Notes under the pieces: generated by a model
The model's input: only the letters and a program-made list of their open reading frames with translations
Told to the model about the DNA's origin: nothing
The model's database searches: none
Position numbers and translations under genes: made by a program
Shown: positions 63,036 through 64,000 of the stretch, in pieces
Numbering within the stretch: position 1 is the stretch's first letter
Layout: the number at the start of each line of letters is the position of its first letter
Assembly (NCBI GenBank): GCA_964019165.1
Contig: OZ025271.1
Coordinates: 8,768,775 to 8,832,774 of the forward strand
From: Mastigias papua
Taxonomy: Eukaryota > Cnidaria > Scyphozoa > Rhizostomeae > Mastigiidae
DNA length: 64,000 nucleotides
Direction of reading: 5' to 3'

Positions 63036-64000
63036 AGCAAGTTTAATAATATAATTATTCGAATAGATAAGGGACAGGGAAAGAGAGAGAGACTAATCTT
63101 CTAATTTCACATTGACAAAGGATGCATTACACCGTTATACAATTCTTTTACAAGGGACAATTAGAAGATAGCGGACTTTGTAATGCAAAAACAAAATAAT
63201 GAGCAAAAGAGGCATCTTTCATCTATTGGCATTCAAGTTATTAATTAGTTCAATTAATGTAATTGTACCCATGGCTTCTCATAGAAGCTCTGTAGGAATG
63301 ATTTCGAATCCATCGACTGAGATAATTATGGAAAGCTGTGCATGAGGAATAAAGCATTTCAGAGGTTTTCCCCAGCTTTCAATATCATTCCAGCACATCA
63401 CATTATTTGATTAAGTAAGGAATGTGTCCGGAGGAATCCTTCCATCTGAAGAAATGATGAAACATTCCAACGTTCATTACTTTAGATGTATGACAGCTAC
63501 AGCTCTTACAATTGGTAAAATGGTAGCGAAGTACTATATCCTTCAGTTCATTTTGAAAAGAAGTTATTAGGGGCATTGTACGGAGAGATATTCCAAGCGC
63601 ACGTGAAAATAAGCCTCTACGTAAATCAGACGTAATGGCTGCTATATTTTATGTCTGGTTGCTAAACTGTATGTTTTATCCTTGTAATGCATAGTACTAG
63701 TGTAAGAAAACAGTTACAGTGAATTTGTAAGTCTTGGAAGAACGTCATATTTAACAACAAATTCCTGGTGCTGCACATATTAGATATTGCAAGTAGCAAA
63801 GATGAAACAAAGATTTGAGCGTAAATCTTAGTTATCAGTGCTTTAAAGCAAAATGAAACAAAAAGCTGTCAAAGTTTCCAGCCTTGGAAGTATTCATATG
63901 AACACTTGTTCACCTCTTGTGTTAATGATATATTTCAAATTGTATGAATATGTTTACCAAACTTTCATACTAGATAGAAGATAGTTTGTCAACAGAATAA
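63036..64000. other. No gene recognised
   Basis: AT-rich sequence with no domain, repeat or structural RNA seen. Confidence 0.5.

Overview
The window is AT-rich animal (metazoan) nuclear DNA, most likely from a marine invertebrate. Bacterial signs are absent: there are no ribosome-binding sites, no operons and no dense coding. Instead there are GT/AG splice signals, polyadenylation signals, long (TA)n tracts and a typical invertebrate mobilome: Penelope-like elements with and without a GIY-YIG domain, an RTE-type LINE, a decayed Jockey/CR1-type LINE, Tc1, pogo/Tigger, hAT-like and PIF/Harbinger-like pieces, foldback elements and tRNA-derived sequences. Only a small part looks like host or non-routine coding sequence. 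The species cannot be named from the sequence.

Layout. 1-1.2 kb is a worn ~78-bp tandem repeat. 5.1-8.7 kb is a 3.6-kb element with arms of 1.6-1.8 kb, a 4-bp target duplication and a coding fragment across its spacer. 9.96-12.4 kb is a decayed LINE with a 205-bp MITE inside its RT. 15.1-19.8 kb is the most gene-like region: seven evenly spaced CCAAT boxes ending at a splice donor, a 1.9-kb block that recurs inverted at 60.6-62.5 kb, an acidic terminal exon candidate, a TATA box, then two overlapping open frames (a USP/USPL1-like cysteine-protease-like protein and an RPA1-like OB-fold/zinc-ribbon protein) and an AATAAA signal. 20.9-30.6 kb is a retroelement pile-up around (TA)n tracts: PLE tail, tRNA-like sequences, a 5'-truncated GIY-YIG Penelope element and a near-complete RTE LINE inserted in a TA tract. 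31.28-31.98 kb is an exon for a four-pass membrane protein with connexin-like layout. 33.7-35.2 kb is a dead Tc1 element. 35.7-42.1 kb holds palindromes, a 17-bp minisatellite, a Harbinger-like MITE and a 3.25-kb foldback element with an 8-bp target duplication and nested insertions. 50.6-53.7 kb has a pogo/Tigger transposase fragment and an intact 603-residue Penelope RT lacking the GIY-YIG nuclease. 58.0-60.1 kb is a tandem array of 120-150-bp units, each resembling a mini-exon with a conserved splice donor. 60.57-62.46 kb is the inverted copy of the 15.7-17.6 kb block, and 62.8-63.0 kb a 65-bp tandem repeat.

The best leads for something undescribed are the tandem mini-exon array, the connexin-like exon, the protease-like/RPA-like pair with its promoter, and the inverted duplication linking the 16-kb and 61-kb loci. 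Family calls rest on motif recognition by eye; no database search was possible.
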